NCBI RefSeq assembly: GCF_000482385.1
Contig: NZ_AXVD01000004.1
Location: 124,001-188,000, forward strand
Origin: Nocardia sp. CNY236
Lineage (GTDB): Bacteria > Actinomycetota > Actinomycetes > Mycobacteriales > Mycobacteriaceae
DNA: 64,000 nt
Direction of reading: 5' to 3'
Positions within the stretch are counted from its first letter, which is position 1. The number at the start of each line of letters is the position of its first letter. The notes under the pieces are model-generated. The model ran no database searches and was not told where the DNA came from. It saw only the letters and a list, made by a program, of their open reading frames with translations. Below are positions 1-12,877 of this stretch, piece after piece. Position numbers and translations under genes: made by a program.

Positions 1-1211
1 CCGTTCACCGACAGACCGGACTGTGGGATACCGACGGTGCTGGTGAATGCCGCCGTGGTGGACGGTTCCAGTGGCGGGAAGACCAAGGGGGCGATCATGA
101 CCGAGTTGCCCACCAGCTTCCACTGGACCGGCGCGGACGCCAGGCCCGCGGTCAGCCACTCCATCTGCTCCTTGCCGGTGATGCTGCGGGCGTCGCTGTC
201 GGCAACTCGCCACCCGGCGCCGGGTTTGGCTTCCTCGTCGCGGTAGCTGCGGAGGTCGAGCATGGAGAGTTCGGCCAGAGTGCCGAACCGGAGCCGTCGA
301 TAGATCCGCGCATCCGCACCGTACCCGGCCGCACGGACCGGCATCCATTCGAGGTAGGCCTGCGCGGAGGCGGCGCGGCGGTCCGACCAGGCGCCCTGAG
401 TAGCGGGGTCGTGGTGGTTTGCGCCGCCGGACCAGGCATTGTCCGCGGATTCGTGGTCGTCCCAGGTGCAGATGAAGGGAAACCGCGCATGCAGGCCGAG
501 GAGATCCGGGTCGGTCTTGTACTGCCCATGGCGGGTGCGGTAGTCGGCCAAGCTGACGATCTCGCCGGCCGGTTCGTGCGGCCGCACTGTGCCGTTGCGG
601 CCGGCGTAGGCTCCGCGACCGTACTCGTAGAGATAGTCACCCAAATGGACTATGGCGTCCAGGTCGGCGCGAGCGGCCAGGTGCCGGTAGGCGCCGAAGT
701 ATCCGGCCTCCCAGTTCGAGCAGGAGACCACGCCGAACCGGAGGAATTCGGGGGATGTCGCGGCGGCGGGCGCAGTTCTGGTGCGACCGACGGGCGAGGT
801 CTGTCCCTGTGCGACGAAGCGATAGAAATAGTCGGCTGCCGACACGAGACCGGTCACATCGACTTTGACGGTGTGGTCGGAATCGGCCGTGGCCATCGTC
901 GTGCCGGATGCGGCGATCGAGGCAAATCGTTCATCGGTAGCGACTTCCCAGCGAACTGATGTCGGCTCTCCGAGGCCCGAGCCCGGCACCGCGTCGTCGG
1001 ACACCGTGACGCGGGTCCAGACAATGACGCCATCGGGGAGCGGATCGCCGGAAGCGACGCCGTGTCGAAAGACGGGTGGCGTCGCACCAGCAGCAGGTCC
1101 GGCGGCAAATACCGCCGTAGCGCCGGCCGCTGCCGCGCTTCCTTTCAGGAGAGTGCGTCGTGTCAATCCTTCGAGGGAGCCCTGATCCGAGATGGCCGCG
1201 TTGTGCTTCAC
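1..1211 (-). CDS. phoD: PhoD-family alkaline phosphatase/phosphodiesterase, Tat-exported (3' end outside window)
   Basis: Reading the minus strand gives an open frame with no stop down to base 1, so the C-terminus lies outside the window. A GTG at 1211 starts a basic N-terminus with a twin-arginine motif (TRRTLLKGS, arginines 18-19) and an Ala-rich hydrophobic stretch, as in a Tat signal peptide. A second in-frame GTG at 1241 is possible. Then come a PhoD N-terminal beta domain ([20 protein letters not shown]) and catalytic-domain motifs: [22 protein letters not shown] and [11 protein letters not shown], which supply metal ligands in the family. PhoD enzymes release phosphate from phosphoesters outside the membrane and are usually phosphate-starvation induced; no Pho box was identified. 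It is divergent from rarA, with about 140 bp between the starts. Confidence 0.9.
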   Translation of the reverse strand, partial: MKHNAAISDQGSLEGLTRRTLLKGSAAAAGATAVFAAGPAAGATPPVFRHGVASGDPLPDGVIVWTRVTVSDDAVPGSGLGEPTSVRWEVATDERFASIAASGTTMATADSDHTVKVDVTGLVSAADYFYRFVAQGQTSPVGRTRTAPAAATSPEFLRFGVVSCSNWEAGYFGAYRHLAARADLDAIVHLGDYLYEYGRGAYAGRNGTVRPHEPAGEIVSLADYRTRHGQYKTDPDLLGLHARFPFICTWDDHESADNAWSGGANHHDPATQGAWSDRRAASAQAYLEWMPVRAAGYGADARIYRRLRFGTLAELSMLDLRSYRDEEAKPGAGWRVADSDARSITGKEQMEWLTAGLASAPVQWKLVGNSVMIAPLVFPPLEPSTTAAFTSTVGIPQSGLSVN

Positions 1212-1336
1212 GGGTGTGATCCCATACGAAGTGTGGCTCACACGCAACTCGGGTCCGGCAACATTGCGACCTGAGGGTGGCCGGGTGCCACGCCGGGCCG
1301 TTCGATGCGGCCTTGGGTGCTGTCGGTGCCGGTCGG

Positions 1337-1342
1337 TAGCGT
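1337..1342 (+). promoter_or_regulatory. -10 hexamer TAGCGT, leaderless-type start of rarA
   Basis: TAGCGT lies 7 nt before GTG 1350, the spacing expected when transcription starts at or next to the start codon. No Shine-Dalgarno sequence precedes this GTG, which supports the leaderless reading. The call rests on sequence pattern alone. Confidence 0.45.
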
Positions 1343-1349
1343 TGCGTTC

Positions 1350-2693
1350 GTGAGTGACGGCTTGTTCGATGCGCCCGATGCCGCCGTGCCTGCGGGGCAT
1401 TCGATCACCGCGATCGTGCGCGGCGACCCGGATGCTCCACTGGCGGCGCGTATGCGTCCGGCCACCTTGGCCGAAGTCGTGGGACAGCAGCACCTGCTCG
1501 GCCCGGGCTCCCCGCTGCGCAGATTGATCGAGGGATCGGGCGCGGCCTCGATACTCCTATACGGCCCCCCTGGGACGGGAAAGACGACTCTGGCGGCGCT
1601 CGTCTCACAAGCTACGGGGCGTCGTTTCGAGGCGCTCTCGGCGCTCTCGGCGGGCGTCAAGGAGGTGCGCGGGGTCATCGACGGGGCGCGCCGCAGGCTG
1701 TCGGTCGGCGAGCAGACCGTGTTGTTCATCGACGAGGTGCATCGCTTCTCCAAGACTCAGCAGGATGCGCTGTTGGCCGCCGTGGAGAATCGGATCGTCC
1801 TCTTGGTCGGCGCGACGACGGAGAACCCATCGTTCTCGGTGGTGGCGCCGCTGCTGTCTCGCTCTCTGGTGTTGCACTTGCGGCCGCTGTCCGAGGCGGA
1901 TATCCGCCAGGTACTCACCCGAGCGATCGCCGACCCGCGTGGGTTGCGCGGCGAGTACACCCTGACCGAGGCGGCGCTGGATCACCTCGTGCGGATCGCG
2001 GGCGGTGACGCTCGTCGCGCACTCACGGCATTGGAAGCTGCGGCCGAGTCCGCTCGCGATGCCACGCTCGGTATCGATCTCGTCGAGGCCAGCGTGGACC
2101 GGGCGGCGGTGCGTTACGACCGCGCCGGCGACCAGCACTACGACGTGATCAGTGCATTCATCAAATCCATTCGCGGCTCGGACGTGGATGCCGCGGTGCA
2201 TTACCTGGCTCGCATGTTGAGCGCAGGAGAGGATCCTCGCTTCATCGCGCGCAGGTTGATGGTCCACGCGAGCGAGGACATCGGCATGGCCGACCCGACA
2301 GCGTTGCAGGCCGCGACCGCAGCGGCCCAGGTGGTGCAGTTGGTCGGCATGCCGGAGGCGCGGCTCGCGCTGACGCAGGCGACCATCCATCTGGCGACCG
2401 CCCCCAAGTCCGCCGCTGTGGTGGTTGCCATCGGTGCCGCATTGGCCGACGTGGCCGCGGGCAAGGCGGGCGCTGTCCCGCCGCATGTGCGCGACGGTCA
2501 CTACGCCGGCGCGGCCGCACTCGGCAACGCACAGGGCTACCGGTACCCGCACGACGACGCCGACGGCGTGCTCGCCCAGCAGTACCCGCCCGACGAATTG
2601 ATCGGCGTCGACTACTATCACCCCACCGACCACGGCCACGAACGTGCGATCGGCCCTCGGGTCGACAAATTGCGTCGCATCATCCGCGGGTGA
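1350..2693 (+). CDS. rarA: Replication-associated recombination protein A (RarA/MgsA AAA+ ATPase)
   Basis: A 447-residue AAA+ protein of the RarA/Mgs1/WRNIP1 family, which acts at stalled replication forks with SSB. Visible motifs are the N-terminal [19 protein letters not shown] segment, Walker [13 protein letters not shown], Walker [11 protein letters not shown], sensor 1 GATTENPSF, and the C-terminal tetramerisation region with [10 protein letters not shown] and the terminal YxPxxxG-type segment. GTG 1350 (VSDGLFD) is preferred over an upstream in-frame ATG at 1305 because family members start at this sequence and a -10 hexamer sits 7 nt upstream. A 163-bp gap separates it from alaS. Confidence 0.93.
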   Translation: MSDGLFDAPDAAVPAGHSITAIVRGDPDAPLAARMRPATLAEVVGQQHLLGPGSPLRRLIEGSGAASILLYGPPGTGKTTLAALVSQATGRRFEALSALSAGVKEVRGVIDGARRRLSVGEQTVLFIDEVHRFSKTQQDALLAAVENRIVLLVGATTENPSFSVVAPLLSRSLVLHLRPLSEADIRQVLTRAIADPRGLRGEYTLTEAALDHLVRIAGGDARRALTALEAAAESARDATLGIDLVEASVDRAAVRYDRAGDQHYDVISAFIKSIRGSDVDAAVHYLARMLSAGEDPRFIARRLMVHASEDIGMADPTALQAATAAAQVVQLVGMPEARLALTQATIHLATAPKSAAVVVAIGAALADVAAGKAGAVPPHVRDGHYAGAAALGNAQGYRYPHDDADGVLAQQYPPDELIGVDYYHPTDHGHERAIGPRVDKLRRIIRG

Positions 2694-2842
2694 CGGCTCG
2701 GCTGCGGGGTCGGTAACCATTCTCGGTGCAGAGCAAGGGCAGATTCCACGAGGTCACGATGGCGCGCCGCGGGTCGCGCTTCGTGGGGGCGCTGCGACAC
2801 CTGTGACTGTCGGTCGATGAATAATCGCGTGCGCGCCACCGG

Positions 2843-2848
2843 TAAGCT
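2843..2848 (+). promoter_or_regulatory. -10 hexamer TAAGCT upstream of alaS
   Basis: TAAGCT lies 8 nt before GTG 2857, and no Shine-Dalgarno sequence lies between. This suggests a leaderless or near-leaderless alaS transcript, probably the promoter for alaS-ruvX-mltG-aroE, whose genes overlap or nearly so. Confidence 0.45.
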
Positions 2849-2856
2849 GGACATTT

Positions 2857-5526
2857 GTGCAGACCCACGAGATCCGACGGCGTTTCCTGGACCATTTTCT
2901 CCGTGCCGGCCATACCGAGGTGCCCAGCGCCTCGCTGATCCTGGCCGACCCGAACCTGCTGTTCGTCAACGCAGGCATGGTCCAGTTCAAGCCGTACTTC
3001 TTGGGCCAAGAAGCACCCCCGTATCCGCGGGCCACCAGTGTGCAGAAGTGCGTGCGCACCGGCGATATCGATGAGGTCGGCGTCACGACCAGGCACAATA
3101 CGTTCTTCCAAATGGCCGGGAACTTCTCTTTCGGTGACTACTTCAAACGGGACGCGATCACCCTTGCGTGGGACCTGATCACCAAGCCGCAAGACGCCGG
3201 AGGCTACGGGTTCGATCCCGAGCGGATCTGGGTCACCGTGTACCAGGACGATCTCGAAGCTGCCGAGATCTGGCGGCGGGTCGTTGGTCTTCCCGAGCAG
3301 CGCATCCAATTCCGCGACGGTAAGGACAACTATTGGGACATGGGCGTGCCCGGTCCCGGCGGACCGTGCTCGGAGATCTATTTCGACCGCGGACCCGAGC
3401 ACGGTCGCGACGGCGGGCCGGTCGTGGACGAGGACCGGTATCTCGAGATCTGGAATCTCGTCTTCATGCAGGACGTTCGTGGGGAACTGAGTCCGAAACA
3501 GGGACACCAGCCGGTGGGGTCGCTGCCGAAAAAGAACGTCGATACCGGCATGGGCGTGGAGCGTATCGCGTTGTTGCTGCAGGGTGTCGACAATGTGTAC
3601 GAGACCGACCTGCTGCGCCCGATCATCGGCCGGGCCGAAGAGTTGACCGGTCGTTCCTACGGGATTCGGCATGAGGACGATGTTCGCTTCCGTGTGATCG
3701 CCGATCATGCCCGCTCGGCGGCCATGCTGATCTCCGACGGCGTGAACCCGGGCAATGACGGCCGCGGATATGTGCTGCGCCGCCTGCTGCGCCGTATCGT
3801 GCGCTCGGCCCGACTGCTCGGCGCCGAGAAGCCGGTGATGGGCGAACTGCTGCGGGTCGTCAGCGAGCTCATGGCGCCGTCCTACCCGGAACTGGCTACC
3901 GATTTTCGCCGCATCGAGACCGTCGCGGTCGGTGAGGAGACCGCGTTCCTCAAGACGCTCAACACCGGATCCACCCTGTTCGACAACACCGCCGCGACAG
4001 TGAAGGCCAGCGGCGGCACGACGATCTCCGGGTCCGACGCTTTCACCTTGCACGACACCTATGGCTTCCCCATCGACCTGACACTGGAGATGGCTGCCGA
4101 AGCCGGGCTGTCGGTCGACGAGGACGGCTTCCGTTCGCTCATGGCCGAACAGCGCGCGCGGGCCAAGGAAGACGCGCAGGCTCGTAAGCATGCCCACGCA
4201 GACCTCACGATCTACAAGGAACTGGTCGATCGCGGTGCCACCGAGTTCACCGGCTTCGACGAACTGACCTCCGAGGCCACCGTGCTCGCCTTGATCACCG
4301 GCGGCGTGCGGGTGCCGACTGCAACGGCAGGGCAGGACGTCGAGGTCATCTTGGATCGCAGTCCGCTCTATGCCGAATCCGGTGGCCAAATCGCCGACCG
4401 GGGCTCGATCACTGCCTCTTCGGGCCTCCGACTCCAGGTGCGCGATGTGCAGAAAATCGCCAAGAAGATCTGGGTGCACAAGGCTACGGTGGAATCCGGG
4501 CAGATCACCGAGGGAGATGCCGTACTCGCCCAAGCCGACCCGTCCTGGCGGCGCGGGGCCACCCAGGGACATTCCGGCACGCACATGGTGCACGCTGCCC
4601 TGCGCCAGGTACTCGGCCCGAACGCCGTGCAGGCGGGTTCGCTCAACAGGCCGGGCTACCTGCGCTTCGATTTCAACTGGCAGGGTCAGCTGTCCGATCA
4701 GCAGAAGGTCGACATCGAGTCGGTGTCCAACGAGGCGGTCGGCGCGGACTTTCCGGTGAACACATTTGTCACCGACTTGGCAGAAGCCAGACAGATGGGT
4801 GCTCTCGCCCTGTTCGGTGAGAACTACGGCAACGAGGTTCGCGTCGTGGAGATCGGTGGTCCATTCTCGATGGAACTCTGCGGCGGTACGCATGTGCAGC
4901 AGTCCTCGCAGATCGGTCCGATCACGGTGCTCGGCGAGTCGTCGGTCGGATCCGGAGTCCGGCGGGTCGAGGCATTCGTCGGTTTGGACTCCTACAAATA
5001 CCTCGCCAAGGAGCGCGCTCTGCTGGCTGGAGTGTCCTCGATGTTGAAGGTACCCCCGCAGGACGTGCCGAGCCGAGTCGAACAACTCGTCGAGCGGCTC
5101 AAGACCGCCGAGAAAGAACTCGAGCGGACCAAGATGGCGGCAGTGTTGTCGGCGGCAGGGGAATTCGTCGACGCGGCGGAGCGGATCGGTCGCGCGCTTC
5201 TCGTCGCCATCGCCGCGCCGGAGGGCGTATCGGGCAGTGACCTTCGGGCTCTGGCCACCGACATCCGTAGCCGGTTCGGTGCCGAGCCTGCGGTGGTGGT
5301 GCTGCTCGGCAAGGTCGATGGCAAGGTTCCCTTCGTGGTTGCGGTGAACCAGCCCGCGCAAGAACTCGGAATCCGAGCCCGGGAACTGGTCGACAGCTTC
5401 GGTCCGAGCATCGCGGGTCGGGGCGGCGGCAAGCCGGAGATGGCTCAGGGCGCCGGCACGAATCCGTCGGGCATCCCTGCAGGTTTGGCTGCGGTTCGGG
5501 CCCGGGTGGCCGAACTGGCGGGGTGA
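2857..5526 (+). CDS. alaS: Alanyl-tRNA synthetase
   Basis: An 889-residue class II synthetase that charges tRNA-Ala in the cytosol. The N-terminus ([18 protein letters not shown]) and class II motifs ([17 protein letters not shown]; motif 3 GMGVERI around residues 230-236) are intact. The editing domain carries its zinc ligands [10 protein letters not shown] and CGGTHV, and the C-terminal C-Ala/DHHA1 domain ([13 protein letters not shown]) completes the normal length. GTG 2857 is the only start that keeps the conserved N-terminus. The stop overlaps the ATG of ruvX by one base, so the two are co-translated. Confidence 0.98.
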   Translation: MQTHEIRRRFLDHFLRAGHTEVPSASLILADPNLLFVNAGMVQFKPYFLGQEAPPYPRATSVQKCVRTGDIDEVGVTTRHNTFFQMAGNFSFGDYFKRDAITLAWDLITKPQDAGGYGFDPERIWVTVYQDDLEAAEIWRRVVGLPEQRIQFRDGKDNYWDMGVPGPGGPCSEIYFDRGPEHGRDGGPVVDEDRYLEIWNLVFMQDVRGELSPKQGHQPVGSLPKKNVDTGMGVERIALLLQGVDNVYETDLLRPIIGRAEELTGRSYGIRHEDDVRFRVIADHARSAAMLISDGVNPGNDGRGYVLRRLLRRIVRSARLLGAEKPVMGELLRVVSELMAPSYPELATDFRRIETVAVGEETAFLKTLNTGSTLFDNTAATVKASGGTTISGSDAFTLHDTYGFPIDLTLEMAAEAGLSVDEDGFRSLMAEQRARAKEDAQARKHAHADLTIYKELVDRGATEFTGFDELTSEATVLALITGGVRVPTATAGQDVEVILDRSPLYAESGGQIADRGSITASSGLRLQVRDVQKIAKKIWVHKATVESGQITEGDAVLAQADPSWRRGATQGHSGTHMVHAALRQVLGPNAVQAGSLNRPGYLRFDFNWQGQLSDQQKVDIESVSNEAVGADFPVNTFVTDLAEARQMGALALFGENYGNEVRVVEIGGPFSMELCGGTHVQQSSQIGPITVLGESSVGSGVRRVEAFVGLDSYKYLAKERALLAGVSSMLKVPPQDVPSRVEQLVERLKTAEKELERTKMAAVLSAAGEFVDAAERIGRALLVAIAAPEGVSGSDLRALATDIRSRFGAEPAVVVLLGKVDGKVPFVVAVNQPAQELGIRARELVDSFGPSIAGRGGGKPEMAQGAGTNPSGIPAGLAAVRARVAELAG

Positions 5527-6089
5527 TGAGCGACCACCAGGGGCAGAAAGCGCGCGCGCCACGTCGGCCCGACCGTCCGCACCCGGCCACGGATCCCGGG
5601 CGGGGCAGGCGGATCGGAATCGACGTCGGTAGTGTCCGCATCGGGGTGGCCGCCTGTGATCCCGACGGCATTCTTGCGACACCGGTGGAGACCGTGGCTC
5701 GCGCCGCCCAACGCCGGAGCACGCGCGCGACACCCGATGTCACCAGAATTGCTGAAATTGTGCGGGAGTATGAGGCCGTCGAGGTGATCGTCGGCTTACC
5801 CAGGACTCTGCGTGGGGAAAAGGGTTCCGCTGCCACGCTGGCCATTGCATTTGCCGAGCGTGTGCAGATGGCTATCGCCCCGGTGCCGGTCCGACTTTCT
5901 GACGAACGTTTGACTACGGTGTCAGCAGCACGCGCCTTGCGGAGTAGCGGTGTTCGCGCGCGTGGCCAGCGGCAGGTGATCGATCAGGCTGCGGCCGTGT
6001 CGATTCTGCAGGGATGGTTGGACGAACGGAGTGCGGTGTTGAAGGCGGTACCCACAGGAGGCGTCGAGTCGTCCGGAGACGAGGCATGA
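5526..6089 (+). CDS. ruvX: Putative pre-16S rRNA nuclease RuvX/YqgF
   Basis: A 187-residue RNase H-fold protein. The fold motif [21 protein letters not shown] holds the first catalytic Asp, [16 protein letters not shown] is the second motif, and [10 protein letters not shown] plus [15 protein letters not shown] hold the later acidic residues. The family processes the 5' end of 16S rRNA. ATG 5526 overlaps the alaS stop (TGATG); an in-frame GTG at 5523 is an alternative. It overlaps mltG by four bases (ATGA). The first 30 residues are polar, Arg/Pro-rich and poorly conserved. Confidence 0.92.
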   Translation: MSDHQGQKARAPRRPDRPHPATDPGRGRRIGIDVGSVRIGVAACDPDGILATPVETVARAAQRRSTRATPDVTRIAEIVREYEAVEVIVGLPRTLRGEKGSAATLAIAFAERVQMAIAPVPVRLSDERLTTVSAARALRSSGVRARGQRQVIDQAAAVSILQGWLDERSAVLKAVPTGGVESSGDEA

Positions 6090-7528
6090 CCGATCGATGG
6101 GCGCGGGCCGAGGAAGAGTTCCGGCAGCGTGAAGGTGATCGACGCTACCGTCGCGACGACACTGCCTGGGCTGCGCGCGAGGACGACACCATGGTCATCC
6201 CGCGGCATGTCGACGAGGACGACGAGCCCGCTGCCGAGTCGTGGCGTGACCCGGACTCGTGGGCTGAGCACGAGGACTCGTCTGTGCGACCGAAACGCTC
6301 CGCGCCGAATCGCCGCTCCGCGCCGAATCGTGCTGGGCGGCGTGGCGCTCGTTCCCGTGCTGCTGCCCGAAAGGCCGTCGAACGAAAGCGTCGGCGGCGC
6401 AATCTGTGGATCGTCGTCGGGGTGGCCATGCTGGTGTTCACCGGAGCAGCGGGCTTCGCGGGCAAGAAGCTGTTCGGTGGCGGGCGGGTGCCCGAAGACT
6501 ACACGGGTTCCGGCGGTCCTCTGGTGGTGGTGCAGGTACACCCGGGTGAAACTGCGCAGGAGATCGCTGTGGCCATGCTCGAACGCGGAGTTGTCGCAAG
6601 TACGGGCGCCTTCTACGAAGCGGCAGTCCAGGATTCGAGGATGAGTACCGTGCAGCCCGGCTACTACGCGATCGCCAGTCGCAGCCCCGCTGCGCAAGCA
6701 GTAGCCGCGTTGGTCACCAATTCCTCGCGGGTCGGCAATCTGGTGGTCTCCGAAGGCCGCCAGTTGCACGACCAACACGATGTGAACACCGGTGCACGCA
6801 AGGAGGGCATCTACCGTAAGATCGCCGCGGCCAGCTGCGTCGGAACCGGGCCGGCGCAACGGTGTGTGACCTACGAACAGCTCGACGCCGCCGGCGCGGG
6901 TACGGATCTGGCCGCGCTCGGCGTGCCGGAGTGGGCCGCGCAGGAAGTTCGGACGGTACCCGATCGCACCAGGCAGCTCGAGGGGCTGATTGCCGCGGGT
7001 GCATGGGATTTCGATCCCAGCGGCACACCCGAGCAGATCCTGAAGGAGCTGGTGACCGCGAGCACACGTAGCTACCAGGACAACGGTCTCCTACAGTCCG
7101 GAGCCAAGACCCAACTGGATCCCTATCAGACCCTCATTGCGGCATCGCTGATCGAACGAGAAGCATTGCCACAGGATATGTCCAAAGTGGCTCGGGTGAT
7201 CGTGAACAGGCTTCGGGTCGACCAACCGTTGCAATTCGACTCGACGGTGAACTACACACTGGATCGGACCGAGGTCGCGACCACCGACGCCGACCGGGCG
7301 GAACGTACGCCGTGGAACACCTACGCCATGTCCGGTTTGCCGGCTACGCCGATCTCCGCGCCGTCGCTGAATGCGCTACGCGCCATGGCGGATCCGGAGC
7401 CCGGGCCGTGGTTGTACTTCGTCACGATCGACCATCAGGGCACCACGCTGTTCGCCGACGGATATCAGGAGCACTTGAGCAATATCGAGATAGCGTGGCA
7501 GAGCGGAATTCTCGACAGTGGGCGGTAG
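6086..7528 (+). CDS. mltG: Endolytic murein transglycosylase MltG (YceG-like)
   Basis: A 480-residue bitopic membrane protein. A charged, disordered cytoplasmic N-terminus (1-105, rich in Arg and Asp/Glu) precedes one transmembrane helix (about 106-125). An extracellular LysM-like/YceG domain follows, with the catalytic segment AASLIEREA (Glu 357) and [11 protein letters not shown] and [14 protein letters not shown] motifs. MltG cuts nascent glycan strands and sets their length. ATG 6086 overlaps the ruvX stop (ATGA). The cytoplasmic part holds an 18-bp tandem repeat giving RSAPNR twice. Its 3' end overlaps aroE by 11 bp. Confidence 0.95.
   Translation: MTDRWARAEEEFRQREGDRRYRRDDTAWAAREDDTMVIPRHVDEDDEPAAESWRDPDSWAEHEDSSVRPKRSAPNRRSAPNRAGRRGARSRAAARKAVERKRRRRNLWIVVGVAMLVFTGAAGFAGKKLFGGGRVPEDYTGSGGPLVVVQVHPGETAQEIAVAMLERGVVASTGAFYEAAVQDSRMSTVQPGYYAIASRSPAAQAVAALVTNSSRVGNLVVSEGRQLHDQHDVNTGARKEGIYRKIAAASCVGTGPAQRCVTYEQLDAAGAGTDLAALGVPEWAAQEVRTVPDRTRQLEGLIAAGAWDFDPSGTPEQILKELVTASTRSYQDNGLLQSGAKTQLDPYQTLIAASLIEREALPQDMSKVARVIVNRLRVDQPLQFDSTVNYTLDRTEVATTDADRAERTPWNTYAMSGLPATPISAPSLNALRAMADPEPGPWLYFVTIDHQGTTLFADGYQEHLSNIEIAWQSGILDSGR
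6296..6331 (+). repeat. 18-bp tandem duplication inside mltG
   Basis: Two adjacent 18-bp units, 6296-6313 and 6314-6331, differ only at the last base (CGCTCCGCGCCGAATCGC, then ...CGT). They encode RSAPNR twice in the disordered cytoplasmic tail of MltG. The unit is a multiple of three, so copy-number change would keep the frame. Confidence 0.9.
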
Positions 7529-8333
7529 ACGCAAGGCAGCGGTGCTGGGCAAGCCGATTGCACACTCACGCTCCCCGCAACTGCATTTGGCCGCCTATCG
7601 TGCGCTCGGCCTGGAATGGACCTACGAGCGCATCGAATGCTCGGCCGAACAACTGCCGGGATTGGTGGACGGATTCGGACCCGAGTGGGTCGGACTCTCG
7701 GTGACCATGCCGGGTAAGGAGGCGGCCCTCGCGTACGCGGGCGAGCGGACCGAGCGCGCTGTACTGGTGGGCTCGGCCAATACGCTGATCCGTACCGCAG
7801 GTGGTTGGCTTGCCGACTGTACCGATGTGGACGGGGTACTCGGCGCCCTGCGCGGTATCGGCATCGCCGAGGTGGCCGAGGCCGTTGTATTGGGCTCCGG
7901 AGGAACAGCGAGGCCTGCGCTGTTGGCTCTTGCGGAGCTCGGCGTGCGCGCCGTCACTCTGGCCGTGCGGAACCCCGAGCGAGCGCGGGGCGCGATGGAA
8001 CTTGCCGACCGGCTCGGGATGACTGCGGCATCGATCGGCTTCGATGCCGAGTCCGTGGGACCGGTCTGCGCCACAGCGGGCGTGGTGGTGAGTACCGTTC
8101 CTGCTGCTGCTGCCGCTGGTGTCGCAGACTCGGTCGCATCGGCCCCGGTGGTGCTCGACGCGATCTACGACCCATGGCCGACGCCCTTGGCGCATGCTGT
8201 CGAACGCGCAGGTCACACGGTGGTCAGTGGATTGCACATGCTGTTGAACCAGGCCTACGGGCAGGTCGAGCAGTTCACCGGACGTCCGGCGCCCCGGGCA
8301 GAGATGGCCGCTGCGTTGGCGGGCTCGGTCTAG
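7518..8333 (+). CDS. aroE: Shikimate 5-dehydrogenase
   Basis: A 271-residue enzyme reducing 3-dehydroshikimate with NADPH in the aromatic amino-acid pathway. The substrate loop HSRSPQLHLAAY, the catalytic-Lys segment GLSVTMPGKEAAL, and DCTDVDG are present. The nucleotide loop VLGSGGTARPALLAL is a GxGG(T/A)-type variant, and VSGLHMLLNQA closes the active site. GTG 7518 overlaps mltG by 11 bp, so translation is probably coupled. It is physically apart from aroBKC, which lie convergent downstream. Confidence 0.95.
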   Translation: MGGRRKAAVLGKPIAHSRSPQLHLAAYRALGLEWTYERIECSAEQLPGLVDGFGPEWVGLSVTMPGKEAALAYAGERTERAVLVGSANTLIRTAGGWLADCTDVDGVLGALRGIGIAEVAEAVVLGSGGTARPALLALAELGVRAVTLAVRNPERARGAMELADRLGMTAASIGFDAESVGPVCATAGVVVSTVPAAAAAGVADSVASAPVVLDAIYDPWPTPLAHAVERAGHTVVSGLHMLLNQAYGQVEQFTGRPAPRAEMAAALAGSV

Positions 8334-8425
8334 GGTTTCTGGCTTCGCGTGGCGGAATGCCGTACTGCGTGACGATCGCCGTGGAAATCGGCGCGAGCTC
8401 CAGGTCGGATTCCACCCGCTCAGGT

Positions 8426-8431
8426 TATGGT
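8426..8431 (+). promoter_or_regulatory. -10 hexamer TATGGT, leaderless-type start
   Basis: TATGGT is 7 nt before ATG 8439 with no ribosome binding site between, so the small membrane-protein gene may be transcribed without a leader. Confidence 0.4.
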
Positions 8432-8438
8432 GTTCGGC

Positions 8439-8918
8439 ATGAATGCTTGGGTACTGCGGTCCGTCGTGCTCGGGGCGCTGGTGGTGGCGCTGCGTGCCGT
8501 ACTCGGTTTCGCAATGGTCTACTGGCCGACGCACGGCGCGCAGATGCGCATGCTGTGTATCGTCGCACTGTTGGCGGCGATCGTATCGTGGGGTGTGCGC
8601 GACGGTCTCCGGGACCACGCCGCCTCCACGGGCTCTGGACGCGGTACCGACATGACCTTGCTGTGGTTGAAGGCCGGCGCCGCCGCGGGCATCGGGAGCG
8701 GTCTGGTGGCGTGGGTGCTGGATCGGCTGCCGCGGTTCGATCTCGGTGACAAGGGCTTGCTCTTCGAAGTCACCGCGAGCGCGTCGTTCATCGTTCTGCT
8801 GGTGTTCGTGCCAGCGCTGATCGGCGTCGGTATCGGTCGCCGGTTGGCCGAGCGTCGCGGCAGACGAGGTAACTCGGGCGGGCCAGCGGCCTTCCCTGCA
8901 GCAGGCACCGCGACCTGA
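8439..8918 (+). CDS. Small four-helix membrane protein (B-4DMT transporter-like)
   Basis: A 159-residue integral membrane protein with four predicted helices: about residues 5-25, 30-52, 72-95 and 108-135. The tail after helix 4 is Arg/Gly-rich and cytoplasmic. Length, helix count and position beside aroE resemble the actinobacterial B-4DMT (bacterial four-helix drug/metabolite transporter-like) family, but no substrate can be read from the sequence. ATG 8439 is chosen over a GTG at 8427 because of the -10 hexamer 7 nt upstream. It converges on aroB with 54 bp between the stops. Confidence 0.7.
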   Translation: MNAWVLRSVVLGALVVALRAVLGFAMVYWPTHGAQMRMLCIVALLAAIVSWGVRDGLRDHAASTGSGRGTDMTLLWLKAGAAAGIGSGLVAWVLDRLPRFDLGDKGLLFEVTASASFIVLLVFVPALIGVGIGRRLAERRGRRGNSGGPAAFPAAGTAT

Positions 8919-8972
8919 TCCCCGCCGTCCATCGGGTCGGGTGCCTCGGTCGCGTACGCCAGGTTTCCTAGG

Positions 8973-10947
<1,975 letters not shown>

Positions 10948-10951
<4 letters not shown>

Positions 10952-12165
10952 TGCGACCGACTGTCAGCAGGAATGTGAGGTCGGCTGCTGATGCGCTTGA
11001 CGTAGCTGGTGATGTTCTCGATGGTCTCGCCGAGCGAGTCGCCGCCGAACTTCTCCAGTGCGGCCTGCGCGACGACCAGCGCCACCATGGATTCGGCGAC
11101 CACGCCAGCGGCGGGCACGGCGCACACGTCGGAGCGTTGGTGGATCGCGACGGCCTCCGCACCGGTGGTCATGTCGATCGTGGACAGGGCACGCGGCACG
11201 GTGGAAATCGGTTTCATCGCCGCCCGTACACGCAGCGCCTCGCCGTTGGTCATGCCTCCCTCGAGCCCGCCGGCTCGATTCGTCGAGCGCAGCACACCGT
11301 CCGAACCGGGTCGCATCTCGTCATGCGCTCGACTGCCCCGCCGTCGAGCCGTCTCGAAGCCGTCGCCGACCTCGACGCCCTTGATCGCTTGAATGCCCAT
11401 CAGCGCGGCGGCGAGTCGAGCGTCCAACCGGTGCTCGCCGCTGGTGAACGAGCCCAGCCCGACCGGCAGGCCTTCGACGATCACCTCGACGACACCGCCG
11501 AGGGTGTCGCCTTCCTTCTTGGCGGATTCTATTTCCGCGATCATCGCTGCTTCCGCCTCCGGGTCGAATGCACGCACCGGGCTCTGGTCCACTGCCGCGA
11601 GGTCGGCGGCACTCGGAGCGATGGCGGTCCGGTTCTGCGCTGTGCCGATCGAGACCACATGCGAGACGACCTGTGCGCCGAACGCCTGACGCAGGAAGTT
11701 GCGTGCCACGGTTCCCGCCGCGACGCGCGCGGCGGTTTCCCTGGCGCTGGCGCGCTCGAGTACGTTGCGGGCATCGTCGAAGTCGTACTTGAGCATTCCG
11801 GAGTAGTCGGCGTGCCCGGGCCGCGGGCGGGTCAGCGGGGCATTGCGTGCCACGTCGGTGAGCTCGGCAGGGTCTACGGGGTCGGCCGACATCACCGTCT
11901 CCCACTTCGGCCATTCGGAGTTGGCCACCTCGATGGCCACCGGTCCGCCCATCGTGCGCCCATGCCGAACGCCACCGATGATGGTGACCTTGTCGGCCTC
12001 GAACTTCATCCGAGCGCCGCGCCCATACCCCAGCCTGCGGCGAGCCAGCTGCGCAGAGATCTCGTCGGAGGTCACCTCGACGCCGGCCACCATCCCCTCG
12101 AGCATGGCGACGAGAGCGGGACCATGGGATTCTCCAGCAGTTATCCAACGCAGCACAGCATTCAT
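10948..12165 (-). CDS. aroC: Chorismate synthase
   Basis: A 405-residue FMN-dependent enzyme completing the shikimate pathway. Signatures are [18 protein letters not shown] near the N-terminus, [12 protein letters not shown], the [15 protein letters not shown] block, [14 protein letters not shown], and the C-terminal [20 protein letters not shown] 12165 ([15 protein letters not shown]) fits the family start better than an open extension to 12243. It heads the aroC-aroK-aroB operon. Confidence 0.97.
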
Positions 12166-12226
12166 CTTCCCACGTCTACGCTGCTGCTCGGGAATGTGGC
12201 CCGTCGTGACGGCGAGCACCCCGAGC

Positions 12227-12697
12227 TCAGCTCGGGGACGCAATAGACGAACACAGGGCCAGCAGAGTCGTCACGCACATTGCGGGTCCGTGCGGCACAG
12301 TGACCGGAGCACTGCTTTCTCCACCTCGGGAGGTGTCGATACGTCGTGTCACCACTACACCGGCCGCGATGCATGCTGTGAGCATCGGCGCACCGAGCGC
12401 GGCCCAGACCCACACGTGCGGACCGCCGAGAGCGGCCACGGCGCCCAGGCCTACCGCGAGTTTCACATCTCCCGCGCCCAGCGCGGTCGGCGCGGCCAGG
12501 TGCACCAGCAGGTACGGCCCCGCCAGCAGCGCCGCGCCGAGTAAGGCGATCGCGAAATGTCCTGTTGTCAGGGCGTATCCAAGAACGGCCAATCCGCCGA
12601 AACCGGTCAGTCGGTTCGGTAGTTGGCGGAAGCGGATATCCACGACCGACAGTGCTGCACACCACGCGGCAAGGAGGACGAGTGCGATCACGGTCAT
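12227..12697 (-). CDS. Single-domain A24 prepilin peptidase
   Basis: A 156-residue membrane protease with about five or six hydrophobic helices. The two catalytic aspartates of the A24 (TadV/CpaA/PilD) family are visible, in [12 protein letters not shown] and in [12 protein letters not shown] (GxGD motif). The N-methylase zinc domain is absent, as in archaeal and Tad-type peptidases. No prepilin or Tad assembly genes are nearby, so its substrate is encoded elsewhere. ATG 12697 is chosen because the frame upstream runs antisense to pepQ and has no peptidase features. It lies 61 bp upstream of aroC on the same strand and may be cotranscribed with it. Confidence 0.85.
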   Translation of the reverse strand: MTVIALVLLAAWCAALSVVDIRFRQLPNRLTGFGGLAVLGYALTTGHFAIALLGAALLAGPYLLVHLAAPTALGAGDVKLAVGLGAVAALGGPHVWVWAALGAPMLTACIAAGVVVTRRIDTSRGGESSAPVTVPHGPAMCVTTLLALCSSIASPS

Positions 12698-12865
12698 GGC
12701 TTCACTGTGACTCGGCCACGGCCACGGGCGGCGGTCACCGACCGAAATGTGCACATCGCGATCGAATGTGAACAACTTTGCTCCACAGACGACAACGGCT
12801 TGCCGATCGGGAGAGCCACGCAGCGCGTGGTGAGCACGCGGTGTGTGGTGGCGGTATGGCGGCGG

Positions 12866-12871
12866 TAGTTT
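12866..12871 (+). promoter_or_regulatory. -10 hexamer TAGTTT, leaderless-type start of pepQ
   Basis: TAGTTT is exactly 6 nt before ATG 12878 and no Shine-Dalgarno sequence is present, the textbook geometry of an actinobacterial leaderless promoter. It probably drives pepQ-efp-nusB. Confidence 0.5.
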
Positions 12872-12877
12872 TGACAT

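Noticed and set aside
2680..5733. A 1017-codon open frame on the minus strand across alaS
   Set aside because: It is antisense to an intact alaS, has low-complexity Arg/Gly/His content and no domain; it is the usual high-GC shadow frame.
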